From Rubricoccus marinus (GTDB lineage: Bacteria; Bacteroidota; Rhodothermia; Rhodothermales; Rubricoccaceae), in contig NZ_MQWB01000001.1 in the NCBI RefSeq assembly GCF_002257665.1, positions 144,834 through 208,833 on the forward strand: a stretch of DNA of 64,000 nucleotides, read 5' to 3'. Below the pieces are notes generated by a model. The model was not told the DNA's origin. It saw only the letters and a program-made list of their open reading frames with translations, and ran no database searches. Position numbers and translations under genes: made by a program. Each line of letters begins with the position of its first letter. Within the stretch, counting starts at the first letter, position 1. Positions 1 to 8,730 of the stretch are shown piece after piece.

Positions 1-139
1 CGTGAGGCGGTCGCGAGAGGCGTCTGAGGACATGGGGGAAGCTACGGGGCCTCTGGCGAATGGAGGGGAGGCGGGGGCGGAGATCGCCAGAGGCGGCGGG
101 CTCCGGCGCGCGGAGGCCTCTGGCGAGGGCGTGGCCCCG
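1..139. other. Left edge: motif-rich spacer, possible promoter of an off-window gene
   Basis: No complete gene is visible here. Three copies of the 9-mer CCTCTGGCG/CGCCAGAGG lie at 50-58, 85-93 and 117-125. On the minus strand a TAGCTTCC box (44 to 37) matches the TAnnTT promoter boxes seen before other genes in this window. An ATG at 33-31 could open a minus-strand reading frame leaving the window, but the box would then be only 4 nt upstream, so the real start is probably further left. Confidence 0.35.
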
Positions 140-1204
140 TCAGAAATGGAAGCGGCGGAGGTTCACCACGGTCTCCACCAGGATGACCTTGACAACAGCC
201 GCGATGGGGACCGCAAGCGTCATACCGAGCACGCCGCCCACCTGCCCCCCGAGAAGGATGGCGCCGAGCACGAGGGCCGGGTGGAGCGAGACGTTCTTGC
301 CCGTGATCCACGGCTGCAGCACCGCGTTCTCGAACAGCTGAAGGATGCCGAACAGGACGATCACGCCTGTGGCCTGCCCGAACCCGTCGGAGGTGAGAAC
401 GGAAACGGCGAGCGAGAGCGCGGCCGAGACCACGAAGCCCACGTAGGGGACGAAGTTGGCCAGTCCGGTGATGATGCCTAGCACGAGGTAGTACTCCACC
501 CCCAGCACCCACAGGCCAAACGCCGTCCCCGCGCCCACAAAGACGGCCACGATGGCTTGCCCGCGGAGGTACCCGCCGAGGTGGTCGTCGATCTTGTACA
601 CGACGCCCATGGCGAACTCGAACGCCCGGTTGGGGACCAGGCCGAGAAGCTTCTTGCGGAGGACGGGGCCGTCCTTCAGCAGCGCGAACAGCACGAACGG
701 GATCAGCACGAAGTTGCCGATCATCTCCAGCGCGTCGGGCACGTACACCACGAGCGGCCGCATCTCGCTGGAGGCCGCGCCCTGGATGGATTCCACGAGC
801 CCGAGCTCGCCGGGCTCGACCATCGGGAGACGGTTCGCGAGCTCGACTTCGGCGTTGGAGAGGAGGCGGGGGATCTCGCCAGAGGCCCACCGCTCTTGGA
901 ACGCCTGCGCCTGCTCCAATAGCAACGGCGCGCCCAGGACCGCCGTGGCGGTCAGGATCAGCACGAGGCTCAGAAAGACGAGCCACGCCGAGGCGGTGCG
1001 GCTCACGCCCCGTCGCTCCAGCCGGTCCACGAGGGGCAGGAGCAGGTAGGCCAGGATGCCGGCCACAACGGTGAGCCCCGCAATGCCGGGCGCCACGAAG
1101 ATGATCGCGAGGATGCCGCCCAGCACGACGAGGGCGGCGAGGCCGCCCAGGCGTCCGGAGCGCTCCACCTGCCGGACGGGGGAGCTAGACGGAGCGGCTG
1201 CCAT
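140..1204 (-). CDS. AI-2E family transporter (PerM/TqsA-like permease)
   Basis: Predicted inner-membrane permease of 354 residues, the usual length for the AI-2E exporter superfamily. Hydrophobic segments lie near residues 20-60 and 65-90, then a soluble stretch, then several membrane segments from about 155 to the end (including a run with AIVAVFVGAGTAFGLWVLGV and a GLANFVPYVG motif typical of the family). Members export autoinducer-2 or act as Na+/H+ antiporters; the substrate cannot be told from sequence. The start overlaps the end of the upstream cyclic-nucleotide-binding gene by 20 nt, so the two are probably co-transcribed and translationally coupled. Identification as this family is good; the specific role is unknown. 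Confidence 0.85.
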   Translation of the reverse strand: MAAAPSSSPVRQVERSGRLGGLAALVVLGGILAIIFVAPGIAGLTVVAGILAYLLLPLVDRLERRGVSRTASAWLVFLSLVLILTATAVLGAPLLLEQAQAFQERWASGEIPRLLSNAEVELANRLPMVEPGELGLVESIQGAASSEMRPLVVYVPDALEMIGNFVLIPFVLFALLKDGPVLRKKLLGLVPNRAFEFAMGVVYKIDDHLGGYLRGQAIVAVFVGAGTAFGLWVLGVEYYLVLGIITGLANFVPYVGFVVSAALSLAVSVLTSDGFGQATGVIVLFGILQLFENAVLQPWITGKNVSLHPALVLGAILLGGQVGGVLGMTLAVPIAAVVKVILVETVVNLRRFHF

Positions 1205-1757
1205 CGGCGTCTTCCGGGGCGGCGCTCAGGGCCTGGGTGTCCGCGACGTCGCCAGAGGCCGCGCGGAGCTTTTCGCACTCGCGCGTGAGTTCTTCCACCT
1301 CGTCGGAGACCTCCACGAGCCGGAGGCCGACAAGGCGCGCGAGCGCGAGGAGCACCTTCACGCCCAGCCGGGAGTTGCGGTCCAGCAGGCCGAGAAGGTC
1401 AGGCTGGAAGAGGCTGAGCAACGTGCAGTCCGTTTTCGCGCGCGCCGTGGCGGTGCGGATCACCTCGTTGAGCAGCGCGATCTCGCCGAAGAAGTCGCCG
1501 TCGGTGAGTTCGACGAGCTCGCGCCCGCTGGGCTCGCTCTGGATCGAGACGGCGCCGCGCTCAATGATGTACATCCCGAGCCCGGGCTCGCCCTGGACGA
1601 AGATGGACTCCCCGGCGACGTATTCGCGCCGGTGCAGCAGCCGCCGGATGGCGTCTAGCTCACGTGAGGAGAGCTCCTCGAAGAGGGGGATGTTCTGGAG
1701 CACGTCGGTCTCGGTCGTGTTGGGACCACCGAGGAGGCTCTTCCAGAGGCTCTGCAT
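1185..1757 (-). CDS. Cyclic nucleotide-binding domain protein
   Basis: A 190-residue cytoplasmic protein whose residues about 20-140 form one cNMP-binding beta-barrel (Crp/cNMP_binding fold). The phosphate-binding cassette is visible as FFGEIALLNEVIRTATARA, with the GE pair and the R-x-A end that normally contact the cyclic phosphate. There is no DNA-binding helix-turn-helix after the barrel; the remaining 50 residues look like a short coiled coil (LVEVSDEVEELTRECEKL). It is therefore a stand-alone sensor, not a CRP-type transcription factor. It lies first in a two-gene operon and overlaps the permease gene by 20 nt, which suggests that it gates or regulates that permease; this partnership is inference. 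Confidence 0.85.
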   Translation of the reverse strand: MQSLWKSLLGGPNTTETDVLQNIPLFEELSSRELDAIRRLLHRREYVAGESIFVQGEPGLGMYIIERGAVSIQSEPSGRELVELTDGDFFGEIALLNEVIRTATARAKTDCTLLSLFQPDLLGLLDRNSRLGVKVLLALARLVGLRLVEVSDEVEELTRECEKLRAASGDVADTQALSAAPEDADGSRSV

Positions 1758-1901
1758 AGGGAGTGGGAGAGGGGCGGCGCAAGGTACGCGGCGCGGCCCA
1801 ACCAGATCCTCTGGCGCTGGAGGCGCCGCGGCAGAGGCCCTCGCGCGGCTCCGCGGAGGCCGCGTCGTGGCGTACTCTCTGGGAAACCATCGCTTTGCCC
1901 C

Positions 1902-2702
1902 ATGCGCCCTCGCTCCGCCGTTCTCCTCGCTGTCGCTCTCGGACTCTCTGCCGCGCTGGCCTCGTGCGACTCCGTTGTAGACGCGTTCGTGCCCGACACG
2001 ATCACGTTTGACGGGGTCGAGATCGAGACGTTAGGAGACGCCAGCTTCCGGCTGGAGAACGACCGCCTCGTCGTAACCAACATCGGGACCTCTGGCGAGG
2101 ACGGGATCGGCCTCTGGCAAAGCGTGGACTCGGCGTACCTCACGTTCGAGCCCATCGATCTGCCGACAAACGGCACCTTCGGGATTTCCGTCCGCGATAC
2201 CGACAACGAGTTCCTCGCCTCCATCTTCGCCAAGGACAACGGGGGAGGGCGGCACGACATCGTGTTCGACATCGCGCCGTCGATCGGCGTGCAGGCGGTG
2301 ACGTTGCAGTACCTGCTCGGTGGTCAGGTGCTCGTCGAGATCCCCAACTTCCCGTTCCTCAACAAGACGCTCCGGGCCGAAACCAACGCGGGCAGCGCCG
2401 ACGGGAAAAACGGCTCCACGCGCGTCGTCCGCAGCGGCGGGCGCTACGTCGTGGGCCAGGACTACGGCGAGGACGACACAAAGGCGGCGGGCGCCGGGGC
2501 GCCAGAGGCCTCCGGCGGGTGCCGTTTTGCGCAGATCTCGCTGCCGGTGCGGGTCGGGGATCTCACGTCGGTCTGTGCGGACCTTGTGCAGGTGGTGATC
2601 GAGGACGCGGACCTCCCGGCAGACATCCGCGGCGCGGCCGTCACGGGCAGCTACATCGACCGCTTCGTGATCACGAGCGTGACGGTGGACGACCAGGAGT
2701 AG
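1902..2702 (+). CDS. Exported lipoprotein of unknown function
   Basis: A 266-residue protein starting with an n-region MRPRS, a hydrophobic stretch and a lipobox ending in LASC near residue 22, so it should be lipidated and carried to the envelope. After the lipobox the protein is beta-rich, with no catalytic motif that I recognise. Two later cysteines (in GGCRF and SVCAD) could form a disulfide. The gene is monocistronic and converges on the SAH hydrolase gene, from which it is separated by a two-way terminator. One copy of the 9-mer lies in frame as APEASGG. Confidence 0.7.
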   Translation: MRPRSAVLLAVALGLSAALASCDSVVDAFVPDTITFDGVEIETLGDASFRLENDRLVVTNIGTSGEDGIGLWQSVDSAYLTFEPIDLPTNGTFGISVRDTDNEFLASIFAKDNGGGRHDIVFDIAPSIGVQAVTLQYLLGGQVLVEIPNFPFLNKTLRAETNAGSADGKNGSTRVVRSGGRYVVGQDYGEDDTKAAGAGAPEASGGCRFAQISLPVRVGDLTSVCADLVQVVIEDADLPADIRGAAVTGSYIDRFVITSVTVDDQE

Positions 2703-2759
2703 GGGCGCCAAAGGCCTCTGGCGCGAGGGAGCTCAGCGCCGAGGCTCGCCAGAGGCGCA

Positions 2760-2807
2760 CAAAAAGGCGAACGCCCGCCCCGCGAGAAACGGGACGGGCG
2801 CTCTTTT
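2760..2807. terminator. Bidirectional Rho-independent terminator
   Basis: A GC-rich hairpin (GCCCGCCCCG pairing with CGGGACGGGC, loop around CGAGAAA) is followed on the plus strand by CTCTTTT and preceded by AAAAAGG, which reads as CCTTTTT on the minus strand. It sits between the convergent lipoprotein and SAH hydrolase genes and can end transcripts from both sides. Confidence 0.75.
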
Positions 2808-2874
2808 CGGGAGGCTATGGCGGTAGCCTTCCCGATCGGGGCCTCCGGAGCTCAGGCGCCAGAGGCGGGTTGGT

Positions 2875-4170
2875 TCAGGTGCCGGCGGAGTAGTCCGTCG
2901 CGTAGACGACCTGCTCATCGGTGAGCTTGTCGATGCTTAGGCCCATCGTCTCCAGCTTGATCTCGGCGATCTCCTGGTCGAGCTCCTCGGGGAGGTCGAG
3001 AACGGTGTTCTCCATCTCCTCGCCGGCCTCGTGGGAGCGGATCAGCGCAAGGTGCGCCTGGAGCTGGTTGGCGAAGCTCATGTCCATCACCTCGGACGGG
3101 TGTCCTTCGGCGGCGGCGAGGTTGACGAGACGGCCGTCCGCGAGGACGTAGACCTTCTTGCCGTTCTCCATCGTGTACTCCCGGTTGTCGTCGCGGATCA
3201 TCCGCGCGTCGGTCGAGACCTCGGCGAGCTCCTGGAGGTTGAGCTCCACGTCGTAGTGGCCCGTGTTGCACACGATGGCGCCTTCCTTCATGCTCAGGAA
3301 GTGCTCGCCACGGATAATGTCCTTCATGCCCGTTGCGGTCACGAAGATGTCGCCCACCTTGGCGGCCTCCTCCATCGGCATCACGCGCATGCCGTCGAGC
3401 GTCGCCTTGAGGGCGGCGGTCGCCTTGACCTCCGTCACGATGACGTTAGCGCCCATGCCCTTCGCACGCATCGCCACGCCGCGGCCGCAGTGGCCGTAGC
3501 CGGCGACGACGAAGTTCTTGCCCGCGATGAGCACGGAGGACGCGCGCAGGATGCCGTCGATCGTGGACTGGCCGGTGCCGTACACGTTGTCGAAGTCCCA
3601 CTTCGTCTCGGCGTCGTTAACGGCGTAGACGGGGTAGCCCAGCTTGCCGTCCTCAGCCATCGCGCGGAGGCGGTGGACACCCGTCGTGGTCTCCTCGGAG
3701 CCACCGATGATGTCCTTCGTCTTCTCCGGGAAGGCGGAGTGCACGCGGAAGATGAGGTCGGCGCCGTCGTCCAGCGTCGTGTCTGGGGTCTTGTCAATGG
3801 TGCGGTCGATGCACCAGTAGAAGTCCTCGGTGTCCTGCCCGTACCACGCGTAGATCTCCACGCCGTCCCCGTCGCCGTTGGGGCCGAGCGCGAGCGCCGC
3901 GCTCACGGAGTCGTTCGTGGAGAGCGGGTTGCAGCCGCTCCACGCGACTTCGGCGCCACATGCCTTCAGCGTCTCGATCAGAACCGCCGTCTCCTTGGTG
4001 ACGTGGAGGCATCCGGTGATCTTGTAGCCTTTGAACGGCTGCGTCTTGGAGTACTCCTCGCGCAGCTTCATGAGCACAGGCATCCGGCTCTCGGCCCACT
4101 CGATGCGCATGCGGCCCGCGTCCGCGAGCGAGAGGTCGGCGACTTTGTACTGTCCTTCCTTGTGGTCCAT
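2875..4170 (-). CDS. ahcY: Adenosylhomocysteinase (SAH hydrolase)
   Basis: Converts S-adenosylhomocysteine to adenosine and homocysteine in the cytosol, completing the activated methyl cycle; metK lies 9 kb away. The 431-residue length matches the shorter bacterial/archaeal form. Visible motifs are CLHVTKETAVLIETL and the SGCNPLSTND substrate-site region near residues 50-90, DNVYGTGQST near 195, and the NAD-binding GYGHCGRGVAMRAKGMGA near 225. The C-terminal end, with a lysine-poor VVYATDYSAGT, is shorter than the K-H-Y-R-Y tail of larger forms. A TAGGTTTC box 41-48 nt upstream is a plausible promoter. The gene has no copy of the 9-mer found nearly everywhere else, in line with strong sequence constraint. 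Confidence 0.97.
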   Translation of the reverse strand: MDHKEGQYKVADLSLADAGRMRIEWAESRMPVLMKLREEYSKTQPFKGYKITGCLHVTKETAVLIETLKACGAEVAWSGCNPLSTNDSVSAALALGPNGDGDGVEIYAWYGQDTEDFYWCIDRTIDKTPDTTLDDGADLIFRVHSAFPEKTKDIIGGSEETTTGVHRLRAMAEDGKLGYPVYAVNDAETKWDFDNVYGTGQSTIDGILRASSVLIAGKNFVVAGYGHCGRGVAMRAKGMGANVIVTEVKATAALKATLDGMRVMPMEEAAKVGDIFVTATGMKDIIRGEHFLSMKEGAIVCNTGHYDVELNLQELAEVSTDARMIRDDNREYTMENGKKVYVLADGRLVNLAAAEGHPSEVMDMSFANQLQAHLALIRSHEAGEEMENTVLDLPEELDQEIAEIKLETMGLSIDKLTDEQVVYATDYSAGT

Positions 4171-4210
4171 CGAGGGTGGCCTGTGGCCGGGCGTGTTTTC
4201 AGTCTAGGGT

Positions 4211-4218
4211 GAAACCTA
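4211..4218 (-). promoter_or_regulatory. Candidate -7 box of ahcY (TAGGTTTC)
   Basis: Reads TAGGTTTC on the minus strand, close to the Bacteroidota TAnnTTTG box, about 41 nt before the ahcY start. Equivalent boxes precede metK, yajC, acpP, topA, ftsX, uppP and tRNA-Val in this window. Confidence 0.45.
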
Positions 4219-4384
4219 CGGCGCGGACATGAGAACGGTTTGTAAGGGCTCTGCTAACTCGGCGTGTGGCGCGCCAGAGGCCTCTGGTGGCTGGAGGCGT
4301 GAATCTCGCCAGAGGCTGGCGCTGCTCTGAGGTGGGGGATCCGATACATGTGGCTGTTTTTGAGGGAGTACCGATCTTGAAAGA

Positions 4385-7300
4385 GTGCTTGCCCTCCCGC
4401 TCCATCACGTGCCCCCGGTCCTCCGCGTCGGTCTGCTGAGCCTCGTCCTCGCCGCGTGCGAGCCGACGGAGGCGCCCTCGGGGCGGGTTCTGGGAGAGGC
4501 GCCAGCGGCTTCTGGCGGCGCGGCGACGGTGCCGGTTACTGGAAGCGTGCGCACGGCCGCGCCATCGTTCCGCGTCCGCGAGTGGACCGTTGATGACGGG
4601 CTCCCAACGCCCGTCGCTGCGGTGACGCAGACACCGGACGGCTATCTGTGGATCACCACGAGGGAAGGCCTCGCGCGTTTCGATGGGGTCCGGTTCGAAC
4701 TGTTCACGACCGAGACGACGCCCGTCTTTCGGAGCGATGATTTTGTCGGAGCGTCGGTGACTCGCTCGGGCGACCTCTGGGTGGGAGACAAGAAAAAGTG
4801 GACCTACCGCCTTCGCGACGGCGCTTGGACCGCCTACCCGCTGGACATGGACCGCCACTGGGTCCAGTCGTTCTACGAAGACGCCGAAGGCGGCCTTTGG
4901 TGTGTCACCTCGGGGGAATACGTGTTTCGCTGGAAGGGCGAAGGGTGGGAGCCGGTAGAGCAGTCCCTTATCGGGAACTGGCCGCCGTTCTCCGTGGACC
5001 CGAGGGGATCGATATGGACGTACCTCGATCCCGGTGACGCGCCAGGGGTGCCCGAGAGTGCGACCGGGAAAGGCGTCGTGGCGCGATGGGACGGAGAGCG
5101 GTTCGTGCCGCCCTCCGATAATCGCCTGGCGGGTTTTACGGAGACCCAGCATGGCCCTGTGTTCTACCAGCGCACCGAGGAGCAGCGCGACGGCCGGCCT
5201 CGCGTCAACATCACCGACGCCTCTGGCGCCGTCCTCGCGTGGGGATGGGACAAGGGCGACGATTCCCGCGTCCGCCTGGTGGACCGCGCGGGGCGGGCCT
5301 GGGTCCAGCGCGAAGAGGACGGGCAGACGGTGCTCACGGTCCTCAGGGATGGTGAGGAACTGGCACACATCCGCCCCGAGGGCGCGACGTGGTTCGAGCA
5401 GGTCTTCGAGGACCGGCAGGGGAACGTGTGGGTGCACACGCGCAGCACCGGGCTGTTCCAGATCACAGAGGAGCCCTTCCGCCGCTACACCGGCGAAGAC
5501 GGCATCCCACAGTACGCTTCCGAGGCCACGCTCGCGCCCGATGGAGCCATCGTGGTAAGTGCGCACTCAGGCACGGCGTCCAGCTTCGCGACCCTGCGTG
5601 ACGGGGTGGTGGCGCCAGAGGCCGTCCGCCTGAGCCCCGCCCCCGGGCGAGCGGCGGAGCACACCGCGCCCGACGGCACGACCGAAATCGGTCACGTTGT
5701 CACCGACGCCAGAGGCCAGCGCTGGGGGGCGGTGAAGCCATACTTGCTCAGGCTCCGCGAGGGCCGCGGCGAGATCGTGATGAGCACGGGCAACGCGACG
5801 CTCTGGGCGATGCAGACGGATCCCACCGATGCTGATGTGCTCTGGACGGGCGACTATAGCGGCGTCGTCCGGCGCTTCGACACACGAGCGCTCGCAGTCA
5901 CCGACTCATTCCAAGTTGACGGATGGGTGCGCGCGCTGTACCCCGCGCCAGACGGGCGCCTCTGGATTGGGTCGACGGGCGGCCTCACTGTGCGCGAGGC
6001 CTCTGGCGCGCTGCGCGTCGTTGCGGACTCGTCCGTGGCGATGTGGACGCGCGACATCACCCCGGGGCCGGACGGAGCGCTCTGGGTGGCAACCGAGACA
6101 GGTGGCCTCTTGCGCGTGCGCGGCGGCGAGGTGCGCGCACTGACCACACAGCATGGGCTCCCCACCGACTTCCTGACGACCGTGCTCCTGGACGATCTGG
6201 GGTACCTCTGGCTCAGCGGCCGGGTCACGCTCTACCGCCTCCGCCTATCCGACGCCCACGCGGTTCTCGACGGCACGCGCCAGAGGTTGGACGTGGTGAC
6301 GCTGCTCCCGTCGGCTGGGCATCTTGGATCGTCGGCCGAAATGACCCGGTCATTGCACGCGCCTGACGGCAGCCTGTGGATCCCGTCATACAAAGGCGTC
6401 ACACGCATCGACCCAGCGCTCTACGCGCAGCAGTACGCGCAACCCGCGAGCGTCATCGTGGAGGAGATCGAGACCGAGGCCTCTGGCGCCTTCAAACCCG
6501 CCAGAGGCCTGCGCCTCCCGCTCGGAGAGCGCACGCTGACCGTCCGCTACACCGCGACCGAGTTCGTCTCGCCCGGCCACGTCCGCTTCCGCACGCGCTT
6601 GGAGGGTCACGATGCCGACTGGGTGGATCAGGGGACCGAGCGCCGCGCGATCTACGGTGGCCTCGCGCCCGGCCGCTACGCGTTCCACGTACAGGCGATG
6701 AACGCGGGAGGGGTGTGGAGCGAGCCTCTGGCGGCGGAGGCATTTGTGGTCCCGGCGCGGTTCACCGAGACGGCGTGGTTCGCGGTTCTATGTCTGCTCG
6801 CGCTCGGCGGGCTTGCCGCACTGGCGTACGGGGCCCGTGTCCGCGTGCTCCGCCAGAGGCAGCGCGAGTTGGAGGCAACCGTCGCCGAGCGCACCGCAGA
6901 CCTCGCGGCCGAAAAAGAGATCGTGACGGCGCAGGCCGCCGAGCTGCGCACGCTGGACGAGGCCAAGAGCCGCCTGTTCGCCAACGTGTCCCACGAGTTC
7001 CGCACGCCGCTCCAGCTCATCCTCGGGCCTCTGGCGGACGTGCGCGAAGGCCGCCACGGCGAGGTCGCGCCCCAGGCCCGCGACCAGATCGACCTCGCGA
7101 CGCGGAACGGGCGGCGGCTGCTCGCGCTCGTGGAGCAACTCCTGGCGCTGGCGCGGAGCGACGCGGGCGTGCTGGAGATCGAGCCGGTCTGGCTTGACGC
7201 CGCCGCGTTCGCCGTGCGCGTCGCCGAGGCGTTCGGGCCTCTGGCCCAGCGCGAGGGCATCGCGTTCGAGACGGATTTACCTGCCGCCAGAGGCACGTTC

Positions 7301-8605
7301 GACCCCGTCCTGGTCGAGACCGCCCTCGCCAACCTGCTTGCCAACGCGTTCAGCTTCACGCCCGCTGGCGGGACCGTCACGCTCTCGCTCACGCCAGAGG
7401 CCGCCGGGGAGCCTCTGGCGTTCCGCGTGCGTGACACCGGGCCGGGCCTCGCGCCGGATCAGGCCGCGCGCGTGTTCGACCGCTTTTACCAGGCCGACGA
7501 CTCGCCCACGCGACGCGGCGCGGGGACCGGCATCGGGCTGGCACTGGTCCGCGAGATTGCCGACCTCCACGGCGGCGCCATCACCGTCACGAGCACGCCC
7601 GGCCAGGGCGCCACGTTTACGCTCACGCTGCCGGTCCACGCCGAGGCGCCAGAGGGCGCAACCCGCCGGGCCTCTGGCGAGCCCGGCCTCCAAACAGCCG
7701 CGCTCCTGTTCGCCTCGGGCGACGGGTCCTCGGGCGACGGCTCCGCCCGCAACCGGGCCTCTGGCGATGGGCGCTCTGGAGACGGCCGGCTGCACCTCCC
7801 GCCGCTCCCGCCAGAGGCCCCGGCGGACACGCCGCGCGTGCTCGTCGTGGACGACAACGCCGACCTCCGCGCCCTCGTCCGCCGCCACCTCGACAGCCGC
7901 TACGTCGTGACGGAGGCCGCCTCGGGCGACGCCGCGCTCGACCTCGCCAGAGGCGCCATCCCGGACGCCATCGTAAGCGACGTGATGATGCCTGGGCTCG
8001 ATGGGCTGGGACTCGTCCGCGCCCTTCGCGCCGATCCCGAGACCGACTTCGTGCCGGTCCTGTTGCTGACTGCGCGGGCCGCCGTCAGCGATACCGTGGA
8101 CGGGCTCGGTGCGGGCGCCGACGACTACCTCGCGAAGCCGTTCGACCCCCGCGAGCTACGTGCCCGCGTGGACGCGCTCCTTACCTCCCGCCAACGCCTG
8201 CGCGAGCGCTGGCAGGACGCGGCGCCAGAGGCCGAGCCCTTCCCGGTCCGGCTCGCCTCTGGCGCGAGTGCGGACCAGCGCGAACTGGTCGGGCAACTGG
8301 TGGGGGGCGTGGACGCACGCCTGGACGACGAGAGCCTCTCGGTCGACGACCTCGCTGAGGCCGTGGATATGAGCCGGTCCACGCTCTACCGCCGCCTCCG
8401 GGGCGCGCTGGACGGCTCGCCCGTGGACCTGGTGCGCGAGGTGCGTCTGGCGCGGGCGGGCGGGCTCCTCGCCAGAGGCGCGGGCAACGTCTCCGAAGTC
8501 GCCTACGCCGTCGGGTTCAAGAGCGTCTCGCACTTCGGCGCGTGCTTCCGCGAGCGCTACGGCGCCACGCCATCGGCCTACAGCCGGGATCAGGCCGCGG
8601 CCTGA
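4385..8605 (+). CDS. Hybrid two-component system sensor/regulator (propeller-YYY-HK-RR-AraC)
   Basis: A single 1,406-residue protein holding a whole signalling pathway. An N-terminal lipobox-like LVLAAC lies near residue 25. Residues about 50-690 contain Reg_prop propeller blades (LWITTREGLARFDG, LWIGSTGGLTV, LWVATETGGLLRV, LWIPSYKGVTRI), followed by a Y_Y_Y domain ending YAFHVQAMNAGG. One membrane helix lies near 795-815. Next come a histidine kinase with H-box NVSHEFRTPL, DTGPGL and GTGIGLALV, a receiver (VVDDN, DVMMPG, TARA, KPF) and a C-terminal AraC helix-turn-helix. GTG at 4385 is the annotated start; GTG at 4409 is possible. The kinase-receiver linker is packed with 9-mer copies. HTCS proteins usually control nearby polysaccharide-use genes; here two downstream exported-protein genes carry shared direct repeats. 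Confidence 0.95.
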   Translation: MLALPLHHVPPVLRVGLLSLVLAACEPTEAPSGRVLGEAPAASGGAATVPVTGSVRTAAPSFRVREWTVDDGLPTPVAAVTQTPDGYLWITTREGLARFDGVRFELFTTETTPVFRSDDFVGASVTRSGDLWVGDKKKWTYRLRDGAWTAYPLDMDRHWVQSFYEDAEGGLWCVTSGEYVFRWKGEGWEPVEQSLIGNWPPFSVDPRGSIWTYLDPGDAPGVPESATGKGVVARWDGERFVPPSDNRLAGFTETQHGPVFYQRTEEQRDGRPRVNITDASGAVLAWGWDKGDDSRVRLVDRAGRAWVQREEDGQTVLTVLRDGEELAHIRPEGATWFEQVFEDRQGNVWVHTRSTGLFQITEEPFRRYTGEDGIPQYASEATLAPDGAIVVSAHSGTASSFATLRDGVVAPEAVRLSPAPGRAAEHTAPDGTTEIGHVVTDARGQRWGAVKPYLLRLREGRGEIVMSTGNATLWAMQTDPTDADVLWTGDYSGVVRRFDTRALAVTDSFQVDGWVRALYPAPDGRLWIGSTGGLTVREASGALRVVADSSVAMWTRDITPGPDGALWVATETGGLLRVRGGEVRALTTQHGLPTDFLTTVLLDDLGYLWLSGRVTLYRLRLSDAHAVLDGTRQRLDVVTLLPSAGHLGSSAEMTRSLHAPDGSLWIPSYKGVTRIDPALYAQQYAQPASVIVEEIETEASGAFKPARGLRLPLGERTLTVRYTATEFVSPGHVRFRTRLEGHDADWVDQGTERRAIYGGLAPGRYAFHVQAMNAGGVWSEPLAAEAFVVPARFTETAWFAVLCLLALGGLAALAYGARVRVLRQRQRELEATVAERTADLAAEKEIVTAQAAELRTLDEAKSRLFANVSHEFRTPLQLILGPLADVREGRHGEVAPQARDQIDLATRNGRRLLALVEQLLALARSDAGVLEIEPVWLDAAAFAVRVAEAFGPLAQREGIAFETDLPAARGTFDPVLVETALANLLANAFSFTPAGGTVTLSLTPEAAGEPLAFRVRDTGPGLAPDQAARVFDRFYQADDSPTRRGAGTGIGLALVREIADLHGGAITVTSTPGQGATFTLTLPVHAEAPEGATRRASGEPGLQTAALLFASGDGSSGDGSARNRASGDGRSGDGRLHLPPLPPEAPADTPRVLVVDDNADLRALVRRHLDSRYVVTEAASGDAALDLARGAIPDAIVSDVMMPGLDGLGLVRALRADPETDFVPVLLLTARAAVSDTVDGLGAGADDYLAKPFDPRELRARVDALLTSRQRLRERWQDAAPEAEPFPVRLASGASADQRELVGQLVGGVDARLDDESLSVDDLAEAVDMSRSTLYRRLRGALDGSPVDLVREVRLARAGGLLARGAGNVSEVAYAVGFKSVSHFGACFRERYGATPSAYSRDQAAA

Positions 8606-8622
8606 CGCCAGAGGCGTCGGTT

Positions 8623-8653
8623 TGAGACGCTGCCGAGAGGATCTGAGACGCTG
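8623..8653 (+). promoter_or_regulatory. Direct-repeat operator upstream of the 8731 gene
   Basis: Two exact copies of TGAGACGCTG at 8623-8632 and 8644-8653 are spaced 21 bp start to start, each followed by YCGAGAG. The second ends 77 nt before the downstream start codon. The same pair with the same spacing recurs before the next gene. A 21-bp direct repeat is the classic layout of AraC-family binding sites, and an AraC-type regulator is encoded immediately upstream. Confidence 0.7.
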
Positions 8654-8730
8654 TCGAGAGCAACCGAAACGTGAGGGCGTCATTTTGGGGCACGTACCCG
8701 CCATCGTCCCCGCTTATCCCTGAACACGCC

